In this document: positions 1-10,162 of the stretch, in pieces | How the letters are laid out: each line of letters opens with the position of its first letter | How positions within the stretch are numbered: position 1 is the first letter of the stretch | NCBI RefSeq assembly: GCF_048544455.1 | Contig: NC_133537.1 | Location: 71,953,634-72,017,633, forward strand | Direction of reading: 5' to 3' | DNA length: 64,000 nt | From: Silene latifolia | Lineage: Eukaryota; Streptophyta; Magnoliopsida; Caryophyllales; Caryophyllaceae | Position numbers and translations under genes: made by a program | The notes under the pieces: model-generated | What the model was told of the DNA's origin: nothing | The model's database searches: none | The model's input: only the letters and a program-made list of their open reading frames with translations

Positions 1-505
1 CGAAGGGTGTGGCCAACCCTCTGGGATCGGTCGGTGTCGCCGCAAGTGGTACTCGTACAGAGGGTGCAAGGCAATAGCCAAGTCCCTCTCTATACGAGCC
101 TGACGCTCTGCAACCTCAAGCAACAAACCGTAAACGGCGCCCCCTTGGTCCAGGACCGCGGGCGCCACAAAGGGAGGAGGTGGTACAAAAGTAACCGGTA
201 GGTCCGGCTGAGTCTGTGACGAGTCAGTGGGAGTAGGAGTGGTAGTAGTAGTGGGAGTAGGGGTCGGTACGGGAGTAGCCGTGGAAGGCTGGGCACTCCC
301 TGAAGGTGTGGACCTCTCTCCGGTCTCAAGACGCCGCTTCTTGGCGGCGGGTGCAGTGGGAGGTGGTCGGCGTGGAAGGTGAAGGTCAGGCAGTGGTGGC
401 AGACGGGCGCCCCTAGCAACAGTGGGAAGGGGCTCTAGACGGGGAAGAGTCTCACAAGGTAAGTCAACAGACAGGAAGCCGTCAATCTTCCATGTCCGGG
501 TAGTA
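1..505 (-). pseudogene. C-terminal continuation of the ATHILA-type ORF, different frame, runs off window edge
   Basis: Just after the stop of the 409-codon ORF (507-1736) another minus-strand frame is open to the first base of the window. It begins with a segment containing KIDGFLSVDLPCETLPRLEP and continues through a Pro/Thr-rich stretch and a basic KKRR patch. It ends in a helical segment, ERQARIERDLAIALHPLYEY. The lack of any gap suggests a frameshift in one longer ORF rather than a new gene. Low-complexity basic, Pro-rich tails are common in ATHILA ORFs; the function is unknown. Confidence 0.5.
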
Positions 506-506
506 G

Positions 507-1736
507 TCAGGGGTCGACCAATCGAGAAAGTATGGCATCCAGACTCAGTAGCCTCTCTCCCTGGAGGTACTGCAAGTCACGAGGCCAAACGGGGATGAGG
601 GAACGGGCAAAAATGGTGGCTATGCCACCGCAGGCAATGGTTCCCGTCTCCTTCTTCCCCTGGCTCTGAAGGTACTGGGCGGTCAAGTAAGCTATGTTGA
701 GGGTAAAAGGACCCTCACAGTCGATGTTCAGGTAACCGCCCAGGATGGAGAGCTCGGTGTTTGTGATGTTGTTCGGCTCCTTTCGGCCGAAAATATATCT
801 CCCCATCAATCTAAGAAAACAACGGACATCGGGGAGGTGGACCTGTTGGAGCTTTCGCTCCTGAAAAGTGGTGTGGGCCAGGGTCCTCCAAAGCTGACGG
901 AAGACCCTCCTAGGGGCGGCAATCGCGCCCGTAGAGGTAAGGCCAAGTAACTTACCAAACTCCCCTAAGGTCATCGGAAAGGTCCGGTTAAAAAACCGGA
1001 AGGACACTGAAGAACTAGAGGGGTCAGCATCGTGTGCCCCTGAGGAGAAGGTAAAAGAGCTGAGAAACTCGAGGCTCAGCTCCAGAAAAGTGCGGCCGCC
1101 CATAGTGATGAGCCCGGCCATCCCCGTGCCCCGTAGTAAGTCACAAACCGACTGGTAAATACCGAGTCTCACAAGTGCCGATTTCTCTAGAAATCGGGAA
1201 GGAACGTGCACACAGCTTAGCAGGTCATTAAATTTCTTGCGATGTAAAGCGTTAACAAAATGTACCTGCGGATAATCTGGGTGAAAGTCGAGGGAAGTGT
1301 CCCCTCGGTTGTGGATATGCCGAAGTAGAAGCAGCGGTGAACAACGAAGCGAGAAGTAGAGGTGGCTGGGTGGCGCAGAACGAGACTGTCTACGACCCCG
1401 ACCTCTGGAACCCGAAGTAGTAGCCCGTGCAGTGACGGAGTGAGAGACCGGGGCTGCTCTGAAAGCAGCTGCGGCTGCTGGCGAGTCCACCACAGAAGTA
1501 AAAGTAGTGGCTGGTGTAGGAGTAGTGGCTGCTATGGCCACCACTGAAGAAGAACTAGCAGCAGTGCTAGCAGTGGTGGTGATCGTAGAGGAAGAGGCAG
1601 CCCGAACTGTGCTAGCAGCAGAGCTAGCTGGAGCAAAAACTGTACCTGTAGCTGAAACTAGGAACACTGGGGCCACTGTCTCAGACAGAGACGGACTAGA
1701 GGTGGAGCTGGTAGAAGGTAACGAACTAGACTCCAT
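507..1736 (-). CDS. ATHILA-type extra ORF of element A
   Basis: The 409-codon ORF has two parts. Residues 1-125 are a Ser/Thr/Ala-rich low-complexity leader ending in a basic RGRGRRQSR patch. From about residue 140 there is a folded domain resembling the ATHILA ORF family (PF03078). Cues are a leucine- and glycine-rich LGIYQSVCDLLRGTGMAGLI segment, FLELSLEFLSSFTF, a SVSFRFFNRTF strand, LGEFGKLLGLTSTG and RLMGRYIFGRKEPNNI. In Athila elements this ORF lies 3' of pol; its role is unknown (sometimes called env-like, without proof). Here it follows protease across a 1.4 kb spacer with no pol between. It appears to be frameshifted at its 3' end. Confidence 0.75.
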   Translation of the reverse strand: MESSSLPSTSSTSSPSLSETVAPVFLVSATGTVFAPASSAASTVRAASSSTITTTASTAASSSSVVAIAATTPTPATTFTSVVDSPAAAAAFRAAPVSHSVTARATTSGSRGRGRRQSRSAPPSHLYFSLRCSPLLLLRHIHNRGDTSLDFHPDYPQVHFVNALHRKKFNDLLSCVHVPSRFLEKSALVRLGIYQSVCDLLRGTGMAGLITMGGRTFLELSLEFLSSFTFSSGAHDADPSSSSVSFRFFNRTFPMTLGEFGKLLGLTSTGAIAAPRRVFRQLWRTLAHTTFQERKLQQVHLPDVRCFLRLMGRYIFGRKEPNNITNTELSILGGYLNIDCEGPFTLNIAYLTAQYLQSQGKKETGTIACGGIATIFARSLIPVWPRDLQYLQGERLLSLDAILSRLVDP

Positions 1737-3157
1737 CCTGTAACAATGGTAGGGGGCATGATAAGAAAAATAGCGTCTAAAAGTGGCTTAGACAGAAGGA
1801 AAAGCCAGCAGAAAAGATCATGTAAATCCCCTACCAGTCGAAAATTTCGACTTTCAGCACATAATTCCCAACAATCCTTCAAAATTTCGAATTACAGTAT
1901 GCAAGCAGCGATAGGGAACGGGATAGCAGGTAACGACAGTAGCAAGTGAGTAACAACTGAGGTTAATTAAGGCAAGGCAGCATATAACCCGCCTGACAGT
2001 CGAAAAATTTGACTGAAAAAAGCCCTAATCGCAAATTTTGTGCAAAGGTCCAAATGAAGCCTGTTTAAGCATCGACCGGGGTGTGATATCAGTCAACAAT
2101 CAGCAGCAATTTCGCAACAATGATGCTATCTAGACGAATTACAGCAACAATAACCAAAATGACAATCGAAATTTTCGACTGTCCTGAACCCATATCACAA
2201 AATTCATGTAGAATTCGAAAAAGACATACAACAAATAGCGAGGAATGCGGATTTATCATCAAGTAAGACAATTAAGGGCAAATAGAAACAATTAAGGTCG
2301 AAAATTCGACCAACAATGGATATCAAACCCTAATTTCAATTTTACCTCATAAAATTCAAAATAAACGAAATTAAAATCCAAAGAGGGTGTAGAAATCACT
2401 TACTTGATGGGAATAGACCTACAATATGCAATTAATCTTCAAAGAACAAGCAAAACAAGCGATTTTTTTGAGCTCAAAACCGCAAACCCTAAATCCTCTT
2501 TAATACCGTGTAAATGAGCACGAAACAAGGGGAAAATATGGGGCTTTGAAAGATTAATAAGCAAGAAACAGATTGTAGGTGGCGGATTTGGGGATTGGGC
2601 AAGAGAATATGGGGATTTGGGGATGAATTTATCGCAAAAGGGGAAGTGTTAGACGAAAATTAGGGATAAAATGAAATTAGAAACAAAACTTAAGAGTTTA
2701 AAGCAAAACTCCCTGTCTTCTCTGCGAAATCACTCAATCGAGTGGTTTTAAACTACTCGATCGAGGACTTTTGATGATCCAGTTGCTCGATCGAGTAGAA
2801 TTCTACTCGATCGAGAAGTCCCATTTATTGCTTTACTCGATCGACTAAAGGAAACACTCGATCGACCATTTTTTCACTCGATCGAGTACAAAAAGTACTC
2901 GATCGAGCTCTTTTCTCGCGTAAGCTCTTGAATTTCGTCAATTCTTCCCTTGGAATGCGTAAAACTTCCCCAAACCTGCATAAAAACACGTGCAAAAATA
3001 TCCCAACATACTAAATACGCATATAAACAGTCTATAGTCTTAATTCTACGCTAAAAACAGTCTAAAAGCTAATCGTCCTAATTAAACGCAATAAAACAAA
3101 TTCAACGGAAATTCAAAAATTATCTACTACAAAGTGTTACACGGGGCATTTCCCCGC
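1737..3157 (-). other. Non-coding spacer of element A between protease and ATHILA ORF
   Basis: AT-rich sequence without a credible ORF. It sits where reverse transcriptase, RNase H and integrase would be in an autonomous Athila element. I see none of their motifs in any frame. It contains the CTCGATCGAG array at 2731-2910 and several TCGAAAATTTCGA-like dyads around 1840-2310. Confidence 0.6.
2731..2910. repeat. CTCGATCGAG dyad array in the interior of element A
   Basis: About eight copies or near copies of the self-complementary 10-mer CTCGATCGAG, spaced 15-30 bp apart in AT-rich DNA. Two neighbours plus the sequence between them form a perfect 30-bp palindrome at 2786-2815. Another pair at about 2876-2906 forms 13-bp arms around a five-base A spacer. 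Confidence 0.9.
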
Positions 3158-3931
3158 TCAATTCCCAAAGCAGTTCAGTAGCCCCTTGGTGGGCTCCTGA
3201 CTGGAGGACGCAGTCTCAGCAACCTTGACTGTCCTCTTCAACTTCCATGAGCATGAATTATCATTTGAAATGGTATGAGGGGAGTAGTTCACATCAACAT
3301 AAGCACGAACTTTCCTCGTCCTTACTCCTCTATCACCAGCTGTAGCGTCATCATCTCCAATTTGATTGACAGTGATTGCACAACACCCTTTGACGGCTTC
3401 TTCTTTGCTTTCATCTGTACCTGCAGCAAGGAAAACAGACGAACTTTCCTCCTTTTTGCTCTCAGTCTGAGGCGGAGGGGTAACAATTGCAGCACCATAC
3501 TCCAAATTTTCCACTGGAGTGTCAATAATAGGGTCAATAGAAGAGAGAGCATTGCAAGGCTGAGCTTGCATGGGAGCCCTCCAGGACTTAGAATGATGAA
3601 AAATCAGCTCCTCATCCCCTACCTGAAATGTCAAAGTCTTCCCCCCGACATCGATAACTGCACGGGCAGTAGACAAAAATGGTCTCCCTAAAATAATAGG
3701 GGTGTGTGCATCTTCGGGGATGTCTAAGATAACGAAATCAACGGGAATAAAGAATCTCCCGATCTGAACAGGTACGTCTTCTACTATACCTAGTGGCCGT
3801 GATATACTACGGTCGGCCATCTGAACTGTCATGTTGGTGCAACTCAGCTTTGTCAGACCAAGTCTCTTAGCCAGAGACAGCGGTAAGACACTCACGCTAG
3901 CGCCTAGATCGCATAGCGCGTTATCAATCAA
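3158..3931 (-). pseudogene. Retropepsin-like aspartic protease of element A
   Basis: An ORF of 257 codons carries the Athila-type protease signature ALCDLGASVSVLP near its N-terminus. D-L-G-A-S stands where D-T/S-G is usual, which is common in Athila. A GRPFLSTARAVIDV flap/strand follows at about residues 81-95. Residues after 130 are an acidic, Ser-rich tail with no recognisable domain, ending just before the spacer. The domain is in a different frame from the upstream linker, with the break at 3931-3940, so gag-pro can no longer be made as one protein. No RT follows. Confidence 0.75.
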
Positions 3932-3939
3932 AAGGGTAC

Positions 3940-4815
3940 CTATATGACATGGAATTGAAAAACTACCCGGTCCGATCGCTTAGGAGGTAACTTATTTTGA
4001 AATAGGGCTGACCCCACCTCAGTCAAAGCTACGGTCTCACTATCACTAATACTCCTCTTACGCGATAAAATTTCTTTCATAAACTTGAGATAAGAGGGTA
4101 CCTTTGTCAGCAACTCAGTGAACGACACAGTGACTTCCAAGCTTTTCAGAAGTTCGACAAATTTGCCGAATTGTTGATTGGCCTTAGTATTCTGCAGACG
4201 CCTCGGGAAGGGAACCGTGATAGGTATCTCGAGTCCCTTGTTTCTCTCTTCCAATGTATCTTCCGGAGCAAGTTCTGTATCCTTTGCACGCTTCTTACCT
4301 CTCGAACGAGGTCTTTCCGGTGATTTATCGCTTAAACGAGCACTAGCAGGCTCTCAAATAAGCTTCCCGTCATCAAAACTACTAGATCGACCAATATAAC
4401 CATTCGATCGAGTAGAATCTTCTATAATATCACTCGCTCGAGTGAAATTTTCACTCGATCGAGCAACTCCATTTTGCTCTTCACTCGATCGAGTAGAAAA
4501 ACTACTCGATCGACCAGTCTGCTCTGCCTGTTCACTCGATCGAGTGGAAAAACCACTCGGTCGAGCACTTTCCTGCCCAAATCTGCTCGATCGACCACCT
4601 GAAACCAGTCGATCGAGCACTTGCTTTGCCGTGAGCTCACTTTCTTCGACAGAACACTGTTCATCATCGATTCTGACTCTCCTCGGGTCTGATTTTTGTA
4701 TTTCCGGTCCCTCATAAGAACGACCGCTTCTCAGATTTATCAAGTTTACCGTCTCGTGTGGATTCTTCTCGTTTTGAGTTGGTAATTGACCCTGCTTTCT
4801 TGAGGATTGATTCAT
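3940..4815 (-). pseudogene. gag-protease linker of element A, including the conserved pre-protease segment
   Basis: Two pieces in one frame separated by an in-frame TGA (4356-4354). The first (4815-4354) is a hydrophilic linker in which the DNA dyad array is translated as repeated RSS/TRSS/GRSS blocks. The second (4254-3940) contains VPFPRRLQ, KFVELLKSLEVTVSF, YLKFMKEIL and ETVALTEVGSALFQNKLPPK, the segment that normally precedes protease in Athila polyproteins. It is frameshifted relative to gag upstream (near 4848) and to protease downstream (near 3935). Confidence 0.7.
4382..4619. repeat. CTCGATCGAG dyad array inside coding sequence of element A
   Basis: About ten copies or one-base variants of CTCGATCGAG with short A-rich spacers lie inside the gag-protease linker ORF. 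On the minus strand they read as Arg-Ser-Ser repeats. They have the same form, including paired copies around AAAAA spacers, as the arrays in the LTRs. Confidence 0.9.
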
Positions 4816-4847
4816 GGCTAGTTGGGCAACTTGAGTTTCAAGTGCCT

Positions 4848-6005
4848 TTATGGACGCATCTTTCGTTGATCACTCTCAAATCGCTTGGTAAAGGCTTGCA
4901 ACATGGATTTTAGCTCACCAATTTCACTCACCCCACCGGAAGATGATGCACCGTGGTTAGGAGGAGTAAAGGAAGGAGGCTTTTGAAAGCCTTGTTGATT
5001 CTTATGTGGAGGAACATAAGGTTGCTGCTGGTGCAGAGGAGGAGTAGGATTAAGCACATTTTGACTAGTCCACCTCAAATTGGGATGGACTGCCCCTTGA
5101 TTATTGTAATAGGAACCCCCTCCTTGCCTATATTGCTGAAAGGCAAGGACTTGTTCCTTCTCCACAAGACAGCCAATAGCAGTGTGGCCATCATTACTCC
5201 CACATCTCTCACAAGAAACGGTCTCTCCTCTAGTAAGAACATGGACCGCCTGAGGCTCCCCAGCAGCTTGTAGCTCCAACTTGTCAAATCTAGCATTCAT
5301 GGTCTTCAGCTGAGCCAAAACCTGCTTATCAACTGCATGAACTGTCCTAATCCCATCCCTCGGGTTTCCATACTCAGCACTATGATTAGCCATCTCTTCA
5401 ATAAGAGACCACCCCTTATCATCATCGGTGTTCTCCTGAAATCTCCCACTAGATGCCGCATCAAGTATGGCTCTTTGGTCGTCATACAACCCATTGTAGA
5501 ACTGATTACCTAGGAACCATGGGTCAAAACCATGGTGAGGAATAGACCTCACCAACTTCTTGAATCGTGACCATGCTTCATAGAAACTTTCATCGGGAGC
5601 CTGTCTGAAACTAGTAATCTTGGCCCTCAGCAGATTGGTGCGTTGTGGAGGGAAATATCTCTTGTAAAATGCAAGAGCAAGAGACTCCCAATCAGAACCC
5701 CAAATTGTGCGGTCCAAGTCAGTCAGCCACTCCCTGGCTGAATCAGCTAAAGAGAAAGGAAATAAAACTTCCTTAATCTTGTCTTGAGTTACCCCCTTAG
5801 TGGCGGGGATAATAGAACAGTAATCAGTAAAGGTCTACATATGCTTCCTCGGATCTTCACCTGCCACACCTCTATAGATATTCCTCTCCACCAGATTGAT
5901 ATAAGAAGGGTGGATGTCGAATGTATTCTCATCCTCAGTCTGGAGATTGAAACCTTTTGGAATAAAGGATGCTTTAGGCACTGAATGACTGGAAAGCTTA
6001 GGCAT
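4848..6005 (-). pseudogene. gag of element A, one in-frame stop
   Basis: From ATG 6005 the frame is open to 4848 apart from TAG at 5837-5835 (386 codons). The retrotransposon gag domain includes SLALAFYKRYFPPQRTNLLR and FRQAPDESFYEAWSRFKKLV, then LGNQFYNGLYDDQRAILDAA. A CX2CX4HX4C zinc knuckle (CERCGSNDGHTAIGC) follows at about codon 265, then a Gln/Pro-rich tail. This is the usual Athila nucleocapsid layout. The start was chosen because ATG 6005 is the first in frame after the primer site, about 265 bp downstream of it. A single nonsense codon makes the copy inactive unless it is read through. Confidence 0.8.
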
Positions 6006-6270
6006 CTTTACTGTAGAAATCGGACTGTCTTCGAAAAGTGAGTGATGTAGCTCTGCGCTCGAAAGTACTCAAGTCTTCCTTTCGTGATTTTCTCTGCAGA
6101 CGGAGTCTATGCCTGAATAGTCTCTCGGCTCAATCGAATCGGTGAAACTAATTCAAACCGTCGACCGGGCATAAACAACACTGAAAGAAAATAATAAGAA
6201 CGACCTCAAGGAATAGAAATTCCCTGAGACGGATAAAATAAACGGAACGAAAACAAATAGGGCAATTGCC

Positions 6271-6288
6271 TCCCCGGCAACGGCGCCA
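6271..6288 (-). promoter_or_regulatory. Primer binding site of element A (tRNA-Asp type)
   Basis: On the minus strand the sequence is TGGCGCCGTTGCCGGGGA, complementary to the 3' end of plant tRNA-Asp and typical of Athila elements. It lies five bases downstream of the LTR end, which fixes the orientation. Confidence 0.9.
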
Positions 6289-7217
6289 AAATTTGACACG
6301 TCTGTCGTGTACCTATCAAAAATAAACTTACTAAACTAACTATATAGCTAGGGAAGTCAGGTCGATATCCACAGGGAGGCAAGATATATGTAGTAGTCCG
6401 TCTATTTGGTCACAAATGGGGGGGGTGTTTGAATTGTTATCTAAACTACGAGTTTTAAAGGAAAGAGAAATAAAGGGCTAGAGCAATAAGGGCAGAGAAA
6501 TAAGATTAAACTATCAGATAGAGAGGGACATGTCAGGATTTCGGTTCACTACGGTAGTCCAGTGACTCAGCTGTAAATGACTCAGACGAATTAATGTAAG
6601 ACGGATTTTGAAAGGTCCTTTCGGTCCACTTTCTATCCTAAAATATCAGTAACTTAATTTTCATTCCCGTCAAGGTAGTCTACTGTTCATAGCAGGCCTA
6701 TTTATTCCAATCTTTCGATCTAGGATTAATTTTAGCCAGATTAACGGTTAACTCAGAAGTGTGCACTCAACTAAGTCGAATAAGTACAATTAAATTGCTA
6801 TGGTGACAGAGTCTTATAATCAATTCATCTAATTCATTCACTACATCGTCACAACCCTACCGCAGATCCCCTAATCCCAACATGAAAGGGGTTTAGCTAC
6901 TCATGTCGCTAATTAAACTAACAGTAGATAATTTTCCAGCAGTAAACATTATGAAATAACAATAAAATTGCATAAAGAGTAAATTAGGGCAGAAGAATAA
7001 ATGCAGTAAAACGAATGATTAAAACAAACAAATGACTAATTATTATTAAAGGAAGAGAAAGGAATTACAATCAAGCGAATCCGACGTAAAGAACACAAAA
7101 TCCGAGTGAAAACAATCCGAAAGCACGGTTACAGTGAAGAGAAAAGCAACGTAACAAAGTTTACAGTAGAAAGTTCAGATAATAGAAAAGATAGATCCTA
7201 ATGACCTAGTAAAGCGT

Positions 7218-7228
7218 GCTTAAATAGC
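7218..7228 (-). promoter_or_regulatory. Candidate TATA box of LTR A
   Basis: Minus-strand GCTATTTAAGC lies about 70 bp downstream of the dyad array and about 500 bp into the LTR. Confidence 0.45.
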
Positions 7229-7293
7229 AAAGTAATTAAGTTTAGCAAAATAAACACTCACACGGGCTGTTTAGAAGCCCATAACAGCAAAAC

Positions 7294-7484
7294 CACTCGA
7301 TCGAGTGGATTATAACCACTCGATCGAGCAAAACCTCAACAGCCTCTACTCGATCGAGTAGAAAGTTACTCGATCGAGTAACTCATCTTTCAGCAAGCTA
7401 AGGATCGAGTGGAAAACCACTCGATCGACCACCTTGGGACGTAAAAACCACTCGATCGAGTAGTAAAACTGCTCGATCGAGTAC
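7294..7484. repeat. CTCGATCGAG dyad array in U3 of LTR A
   Basis: Eight copies or close variants of CTCGATCGAG, several as pairs (CGAGTGG, A/T-rich spacer, CCACTCG). The array ends about 70 bp upstream of the TATA-like element. Confidence 0.9.
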
Positions 7485-7678
7485 TTTGACTTCAAATCAA
7501 CGTAGTATCTCACTCTGGAAAAATCCCGTCTCCTCTAAATGCATGCAAAAAGGACGAAAAAGAGTACGATTCCACTACTTTCGCGTTCATTTCTACAAAA
7601 TGGACAAAATGGACAAAACGAACCAAAGTAGCCAATTCGGGGCAAAATACTATAAAAACAGTATAAAAATGCATAGAA

Positions 7679-7723
7679 ATACGTGCTGAAATAGGCTAAA
7701 AGGACTATATAAAAAGCACGTAT
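7679..7723 (-). repeat. Terminal inverted repeat at the 5' end of LTR A
   Basis: Arms ATACGTGCT (7679-7687) and AGCACGTAT (7715-7723) pair perfectly over 9 bp around a 27-base loop. Equivalent but different arms occur at the same place in LTRs B and C. Confidence 0.75.
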
Positions 7724-8537
7724 CAGAGGCTATTATATCTATCTACTATCTAAGTCTGTCTGGTAACAAATGGGGGTTTTAAATTGATTTCTATTCTAAG
7801 AGAGGTTAAGGCAAGAGAAATTAAGCGATAAGAGAAATAAACGATATAATCTTATAAAGAGAAATATGCTAGGAAGTCGGTTCACCACGGCAGTTAATTA
7901 ACTTGGTCGTAAATAGTTCAGACGATCTAATGTGAGAAGGGTAAGGGAGAGGTCCTTCCGGTCCCCTATCCACCCTAGAATACAACTAACATAACTTCCG
8001 TCCTCAATAGGGTAGTCTACTGTTCATAACAGGTCTATTCATTCCAATCTTCCGATCTAGGATTGAATTTAACCAATTTAACGAGTTTAGAAGCGTGTAC
8101 TCAACTAAACGGTTACAATTATATTGTCATAAAACAGTTCTCACAATTTAATCATCTAACCTATTCACAACATCGTCAACTCACTATCATGGCTCTCCTA
8201 ATCTTAACATAGAGAGAATTAGCTACTCATGCTATTAATGATACTAACAATAATAACAATAAATAAGCTAATAAGAGACATAATAGATGAGTAATAAAGA
8301 CTAATCATAAACTAATAACAATAATAATTAAATAGAAATTAAGAACAAGGATTAAGAAGAAACAAAGGAGAATTAAATTAAGAGTAAATAGTGAAGAAGG
8401 ATTACAAATCGAGATCCGGAATTAAGAGCAAAGTCACGTAGCAAAGGAGAAAGGAGAAGTCTGCTTTAGAGAGTAATTACGAGTAATAGAGTATAAAGTG
8501 ATAAAAGATGAGATAGTTTAACCTAATGACACCTTCA

Positions 8538-8548
8538 CCTTATATAGG
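8538..8548 (-). promoter_or_regulatory. TATA box of the 3' LTR of element B
   Basis: CCTATATAAGG on the minus strand, identical to that of the 5' LTR (27807-27797), about 75 bp downstream of the dyad array. Confidence 0.65.
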
Positions 8549-8620
8549 GAAGCGTTTATTAATTAAAACTAAAGACTAATTAAGATAACCACGGAATAGA
8601 AAATCCCATGTAAATCAGCA

Positions 8621-8739
8621 GAGTACTCGATCGAGGTATTTCATTCCTCTCGATCGAGCAGTTCTTCAGCAAATCCTCTCGATCGAGCAAGAACGGCTTT
8701 CAATCGAGAGCCTCCGGGTTAGCACCCTTCGATCGAGTT
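8621..8739. repeat. Dyad array in U3 of the B 3' LTR, TATA-proximal part
   Basis: CTCGATCGAG and close variants. The array was one block with 10163-10231 before solo LTR C was inserted into it. Confidence 0.85.
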
Positions 8740-9696
8740 CAGCAGGTGACAGGACAGTTGTATACCTATCAAAAATAACCAACTGGCTCTAACTAATATA
8801 GCTAGGGAAGTCGGGTCGATCTCCACAGGGAGATGGGAAAATGTCAGCTTTGTCTAAGCTCGTCACGGCAACCAAAATGGGGGGTTTTTAATTGTATTGT
8901 TCTAAGCTAATGAGCATGAAAAAGATAATAAGGCAGAGAAAAAGGGTAAGCAGATAAAGAAAGCAGCTAAGACAAACGGTTCACCATGTTCATCCGGTCA
9001 AGTGATCTAGGTCTCAAGTCAATGTAAGTATGGTCCAAGGAGCAGTGAATATCTCCTCTCGGTCTCAATTCGCCCTAAAGCACTAATAGCTTAGCTTTCG
9101 CCCTCACTATAGTGCCCTATTGTTCGCTACGAGTCTCACCCTTTCCAACCTTTCGGTCCAGGTCAAGGTTTACTAAGATATAAATGCCTAATTGCGTCGA
9201 CTCAATTAGACAGATACAGACAGATGCAGCAATTAACAACAAGGACTACACCAGCATTAACCTAATAAATCAATCACTATCCTTTCATAACCATGGATCC
9301 CCTAGTCTTAGCGAGGAAAATTAGCTATGAATCACTATCGAATTAACAATAATAACATATAGGTAACAAGAATTAAACATGATGATAAAGCTCGCAAAGA
9401 TGGAAAGGAGTAATGATGGCAGCAATAAAAGAAAGATAGAAATATAACAACAATTATAATTAAGGAATTAAAAGGAGTAATAATACCGATCACAAATTCC
9501 AATCCGAGTAGCAAAGAGTAGAGGAAAGGTAAAAAGGGAGAAACAGTAGAAGTTTTCCTAGTGAAAAGTGAATGAGGAAGAGTTACGCAGTCTACTATAT
9601 TTAGTAGCATACGAAAATCCTCCTCTAAACCTAATCCATAACTAAATTACAAAAGCCCATACGAAAATAGGCGGAAAAACTTTAATACAGGCAAAA

Positions 9697-9884
9697 CCAC
9701 TCGATCGAGTGGAAATAAACCACTCGATCAAGTAACTAAGCATCAAACCCTTCGATCGAGTGGAATTAAACCACTCGATCGAGTAACTCCTTGTATTGCC
9801 TACTTGATTGAATACTGGGACTGCTCGATCGAGTAACCTCGGTATATAAAGCATTCGATCGACTAGAAAAGTAGTCGATCGAGC
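9697..9884. repeat. CTCGATCGAG dyad array in solo LTR C
   Basis: About seven copies, including two pairs CGAGTGG...CCACTCG around A/T-rich spacers. It lies upstream, in the minus sense, of the TATA-like CTACTAAATATAGTAG at about 9588-9603. Confidence 0.88.
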
Positions 9885-10110
9885 TATGTTGGTACGTTTA
9901 GGCACTGAACACCTTCCGAAACTAGCTCACGCGTCTTCAAAGTGATAGATTCCAAGCTCCGGCTCCTTGTTCTCCATAAATGCATGTAAATGGGACGAGT
10001 TTAGGCTCGATTTATTTCCTCTTTGGCTTATTCCTGCAATTTACATAAAACGAACCAAAGTAGAATATTCGGGAGTATTTGTAGCTAGATGCCACGTAAA
10101 TAATACAGAA

Positions 10111-10155
10111 ATGCGTGTAAAAATGAGGTAAAAACCTTATATAAAATACACGCAT
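10111..10155 (-). repeat. Terminal inverted repeat at the 5' end of LTR C
   Basis: Arms ATGCGTGTA (10111-10119) and TACACGCAT (10147-10155), perfect over 9 bp. The position matches those in LTRs A and B, but the arm sequence differs. Confidence 0.75.
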
Positions 10156-10162
10156 CAGGAAG

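Larger units (their letters stand above)
1..7725 (-). mobile_element. Element A: Athila-like LTR retrotransposon without pol, 3' end outside window
   Basis: Read on the minus strand the order is 5' LTR (7725-6294), primer site (6288-6271), gag (6005-4848), linker, protease (to 3158), a spacer, then an ATHILA-type ORF running off the window edge. There is no reverse transcriptase, RNase H or integrase: only about 1.4 kb of non-coding sequence lies between protease and ORF. This looks like a non-autonomous Athila derivative mobilised in trans. It interrupts the 3' LTR of element B, whose sequence resumes at 7726 in mid-LTR. The expected duplication at this end is GAGGC (7726-7730); its partner lies outside the window. 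Confidence 0.85.
6294..7725 (-). repeat. 5' LTR of element A (1432 bp)
   Basis: Bounded by TGACACG at 6294 (next to the primer site) and CGTATCA at 7725; the termini are imperfect inverted repeats. The U5-side part shares blocks with LTRs B, C and H, for example GTCGATCTCCACAGGGAG-like sequence near 6360. The U3 side holds a dyad array (7294-7484) and then a TATA-like element (7228-7218). Confidence 0.9.
8747..10157 (-). repeat. Solo LTR C (Athila-like, 1411 bp)
   Basis: Runs from TGACAGG at 8747 to CGCATCA at 10157 with no interior or second LTR, so it is a product of LTR-LTR recombination. Flanking pentamers are GCAGG (8742-8746) and GGAAG (10158-10162). The uninterrupted copy in the other B LTR (about 28001-28010) supports an original GCAGG duplication with two later changes in the right copy. 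Confidence 0.85.

Noticed and set aside
1362..1743. Plus-strand ORFs opposite the ATHILA ORF
   Set aside because: They reflect the low-complexity Ser/Ala codons of the minus-strand leader; no domain.
3275..3691. 138-codon plus-strand ORF opposite protease
   Set aside because: Antisense shadow of a recognisable retropepsin; no homology cues.
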